This document shows positions 15,084-17,523 of a stretch of 17,523 nucleotides of DNA, piece after piece. The position numbers and the translations under genes were made by a program. The DNA is taken from positions 1-17,523 of the forward strand of contig CBFHSW010000062.1 in assembly GCA_965658595.1 (NCBI GenBank), given 5' to 3'. The stretch's first letter is position 1. Every line of letters begins with the position of its first letter. The notes under the pieces are model-generated. The model did not search any database, had not been told where the DNA came from, and saw nothing but the letters and a program-made list of their open reading frames with translations. This DNA comes from UBA1858 sp965658595. Lineage in GTDB: Bacteria; Pseudomonadota; Gammaproteobacteria; UBA4575.

Positions 15084-16310
15084 TCATTCAGGCGAATTCA
15101 AATGGGTTTGTAATTTTTGTGTGAAACGCTCCCGAAATTGATAAGAAACCTGCTCATTTATGATCAATGCGAACGGCAGCCAACGTTCGGCCTGCTGAAG
15201 ATAGCCGGCATAGTTCCGCACACCCTGCATCGTGCCGGTTTTGGCCATGATAAAAGGGCTTTGTTGAGCTAATAATTGTCTATATTGGTCAAATCGACTC
15301 AGAACATCCATGATCTGGATTGCCGATAGTTGATTGCGTCTAGATAGCCCAGCACCCTCTAGTAGCTGATAAGACTGCCAAGCAAAATGTTGTGCGATAT
15401 ATTCATCAAAAACTCGCTGCGATTTTTCCACTGAAGCCGGCGCTTGATAATAATGAGCACCGAGCATTAAAAATAATTGTTGAGCTATAAAGTTATTGGA
15501 ATATTTCAACATCGCCCTCACTACTTCCTGCAATGTATAACTATTTTCATATGTCAGCCAAGATGCATACTGAATCGATTCATCATCGCAACGATTCTGT
15601 CCCACCTGTATATCACTAGTCACTAACTTAGCAGAGAGTATTTGCTGAAAATATTGGGGAGCTTGAGCAGAGTCTCTCAGACTTACACGGTGCTCACCGT
15701 CCTCCAGCATATTAGCCACTTCCAATGCCATAGCTGTCATCGGCGTGTGCTCTTCTACTGAGACGACTTGTCCTTGTTTAACTTCCAGAGCGATTGAATT
15801 GAAATTAGCCGCCAGAGCCGCGTAAGGTGCATCATAAGGATTGAAACTACTACCGCGGCCATCAGCATCTATTTGTGCTGAGAAAAAATCACTGTCAGTA
15901 TGTATGCCACTAAATGTATCCAATTTTTTGGCTTTTATATGTGTGACTAAACGATCAATTTCTTCAGAAATCAAAAAAGGATCGCCCTTGCCGCGCACCT
16001 TCATACATTGCGTAGTACTGTCATAGCTTATATCGGTACTAAATCGATGCTGCGGCCCCCAGACATCTAAGGCTATCAGAGCTGTCAGTATCTTGACCAA
16101 AGAGGCGGGGATATACAGTGTGTCAGAATTATGAGCGAACAAGGTGTCGCCGTCTGGAGCTGATACCATTAAGGCTGCATGCTGCAGTCTTTTTAGATCG
16201 GACAGTGGCGCATGCCCAGCAAAGCTGGTGGCATGGAAAAAAGTCACACCATAAACTATCAGCAATAGTGGCCATAAACACTTACTGATAGCGTGTAGAT
16301 ATCGACTCAT
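15084..16310 (-). CDS. dacB: D-alanyl-D-alanine carboxypeptidase/endopeptidase (PBP4 family, peptidase S13)
   Basis: It trims D-Ala from peptidoglycan pentapeptides and cuts crosslinks in the periplasm. The N-terminus has a signal peptide (hydrophobic 12-30, then AGHAP). The three penicillin-binding motifs are present in order: SLVK with nucleophile Ser70, SNN (271-273) and KTG (357-359). The family block LLEGAGLSRRNQLSA is also clear. At 408 residues it is shorter than E. coli PBP4 (477), mainly between the first two motifs, so the accessory domains inserted there are likely reduced. It precedes fusA on the same strand and diverges from selU across a 95-base gap (taking the selU start at 16406). 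A TACAAT box on the minus strand at 16335-16340 could be its -10. Confidence 0.93.
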   Translation of the reverse strand: MSRYLHAISKCLWPLLLIVYGVTFFHATSFAGHAPLSDLKRLQHAALMVSAPDGDTLFAHNSDTLYIPASLVKILTALIALDVWGPQHRFSTDISYDSTTQCMKVRGKGDPFLISEEIDRLVTHIKAKKLDTFSGIHTDSDFFSAQIDADGRGSSFNPYDAPYAALAANFNSIALEVKQGQVVSVEEHTPMTAMALEVANMLEDGEHRVSLRDSAQAPQYFQQILSAKLVTSDIQVGQNRCDDESIQYASWLTYENSYTLQEVVRAMLKYSNNFIAQQLFLMLGAHYYQAPASVEKSQRVFDEYIAQHFAWQSYQLLEGAGLSRRNQLSAIQIMDVLSRFDQYRQLLAQQSPFIMAKTGTMQGVRNYAGYLQQAERWLPFALIINEQVSYQFRERFTQKLQTHLNSPE

Positions 16311-16405
16311 CTGTAAGCAACACTGTATAGTAATTGTAGTTTCATAAGCAGATGATAAACAATATTGTTTGTCTTTTCAGAACGTATTCAAACTTAACTA
16401 AACCC

Positions 16406-17515
16406 ATGACTCTAGAACAAAGCCAAGACTTTCATCATATCCTACTGGAAAAGCACAGCTTGTTAGATGTGCGCGCTCCAGTTGAGTACCATCAAGGCGC
16501 TTTCCCAAATGCTAATAACGCGCCTTTGCTGAATGATGAGGAACGCCATCAGGTTGGACTCTGTTATAAAAACTCAGGGCAAGAGCAAGCTATCGCACTC
16601 GGTCATAAACTGGTGTGCGGAGCTGTTAAACAGCAACGCATTGATCACTGGATTGAGCAGATACAGAATCACTCCATCAAATATCTTTATTGCTTCCGTG
16701 GCGGTTTACGTTCACAGATCAGTCAACAATGGCTTCAGGAAGCCGGCTTTGATATTCCACGTGTAAAGGGTGGTTATAAAGCCATGCGAAACTTTCTTAA
16801 CAAGCAACTTGAACAAGCAGACACTAACTTTTATTTCACCTTGGTGGCGGGCTTAACCGGTTGTCGCAAGACCACATTGGTTGCTGAGCTCAAACAAGGC
16901 ATAGATTTAGAAGGAGCGGCTCATCACCGCGGCTCGAGCTTTGGTGCACATGCCACACCACAAAGCAGTCAAATCGACTTTGAGCATCAACTCGCCATCG
17001 ATCTATTACGCGCTCAGCAAAACCACTATCAGCATATTGCTCTTGAAGATGAAGGACGCTTTATTGGTAGTGTAGATATCCCTAAGAATATTTTTGAAAA
17101 AATGCGCTTATCACCTATGGTCGTGATTGAACGATCCCTAGAAGATCGTATTGATCAACTACTCAAAGAATATGTCACTGATATGCTATTGGAATTTAAT
17201 ACACTGCATGACAATTCAGAAAATGCATTTACAGAACTTTCAGATTATTTACTCAATAGCTTGCAAAGAATATGTAAGCGTCTAGGCCAACAGCGCTGGC
17301 AGGAACTCGATGGTATTATGCGCACTGCCCTTCGAGACCATCAACAAAACAATGATACCAGTCTCCACAGAAATTGGCTGAGAGTATTGTTGACGGACTA
17401 TTATGATCCCATGTATCTATCTCAGTTAGAACAACGCAAAGACTCTATAGTATTTAGAGGTGACTTTGCAGCCTGCAAACAATATATTACTGAAAAAAAT
17501 CAACCTACAACTTAA
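16406..17515 (+). CDS. selU: tRNA 2-selenouridine synthase (Walker A variant)
   Basis: SelU (MnmH) replaces the sulfur of 2-thiouridine at the wobble base of Lys, Glu and Gln tRNAs with selenium from selenophosphate, through a geranylated intermediate. The N-terminal rhodanese domain starts LLDVRAPVEYHQGAF and has its catalytic cysteine in YCFRGGLRS (Cys96, aligned with E. coli Cys97). The C-terminal P-loop domain follows, with DLEGAAHHRGSSFG and LEDEGRFIG conserved. The P-loop reads GLTGCRKT (149-156): Arg154 replaces the glycine before the catalytic lysine (E. coli GCTGCGKT), by codon CGC. The start at 16406 fits the E. coli alignment. An upstream in-frame ATG at 16352 would add 18 residues. 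Neither has a good Shine-Dalgarno. No selD is visible. Confidence 0.93.
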   Translation: MTLEQSQDFHHILLEKHSLLDVRAPVEYHQGAFPNANNAPLLNDEERHQVGLCYKNSGQEQAIALGHKLVCGAVKQQRIDHWIEQIQNHSIKYLYCFRGGLRSQISQQWLQEAGFDIPRVKGGYKAMRNFLNKQLEQADTNFYFTLVAGLTGCRKTTLVAELKQGIDLEGAAHHRGSSFGAHATPQSSQIDFEHQLAIDLLRAQQNHYQHIALEDEGRFIGSVDIPKNIFEKMRLSPMVVIERSLEDRIDQLLKEYVTDMLLEFNTLHDNSENAFTELSDYLLNSLQRICKRLGQQRWQELDGIMRTALRDHQQNNDTSLHRNWLRVLLTDYYDPMYLSQLEQRKDSIVFRGDFAACKQYITEKNQPTT

Positions 17516-17523
17516 GGATCATA

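Overview
This is a chromosomal housekeeping segment, by eye roughly 40-45% GC, almost certainly from a gammaproteobacterium. The left edge keeps the order known from that class: birA, pantothenate kinase, tRNA-Thr(TGT), tRNA-Tyr, tRNA-Gly, tRNA-Thr(GGT), tuf. E. coli has the same tRNA series, thrU-tyrU-glyT-thrT-tufB, next to coaA and birA. GlnRS, Uup, PBP4, SelU and a gammaproteobacterial-style second EF-G agree with this. I cannot name a genus; a marine or sulfur/methyl-metabolizing lineage of moderate GC is only a guess.

Layout. Positions 1-678 (minus) hold the 5' end of tuf, preceded by tRNA-Thr(GGT), tRNA-Gly(TCC) and tRNA-Tyr(GTA), with a good sigma70 promoter just upstream. Positions 948-3417 hold a small cassette: ugd and a 102-residue unknown protein (plus), converging tail-to-tail on a putative lipoprotein (minus). 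Positions 3551-5609 (minus) hold tRNA-Thr(TGT), coaX and birA. The cassette therefore separates the first tRNA of the ancestral cluster from the other three. Positions 5836-7506 are glnS (plus). Positions 7604-9085 (minus) are an apparent hisI / BON-domain / DUF4332 operon. Positions 9212-12134 (minus) are a DUF1134 (EipA-like) gene with a LexA-like dyad upstream, a 120-residue unknown protein and uup. Positions 12271-12705 (plus) encode a membrane-anchored glutaredoxin-like protein, which shares a bidirectional terminator with fusA (12803-14890, minus). dacB (15084-16310, minus) lies upstream of fusA, and selU (16406-17515, plus) diverges from dacB.

Much of the content serves translation: EF-Tu, EF-G, four tRNAs, GlnRS, the ABC-F protein Uup and the tRNA-modifying SelU. 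The rest is cofactor metabolism (CoaX, BirA), histidine synthesis (HisI) and envelope functions (DacB, EipA-like, UDP-glucuronate supply, lipoprotein, BON protein). I see no insertion sequence, prophage, CRISPR array or toxin-antitoxin pair. No gene-free stretch exceeds 300 bases; the longest are 679-947, 5610-5835, 141-351 and 14891-15083. I found no clear novel multi-gene system. The best leads are a partial copy of a tRNA 3' end in the tuf leader, the split tRNA cluster, a SelU with a substituted Walker A glycine, and the LexA-like dyad.
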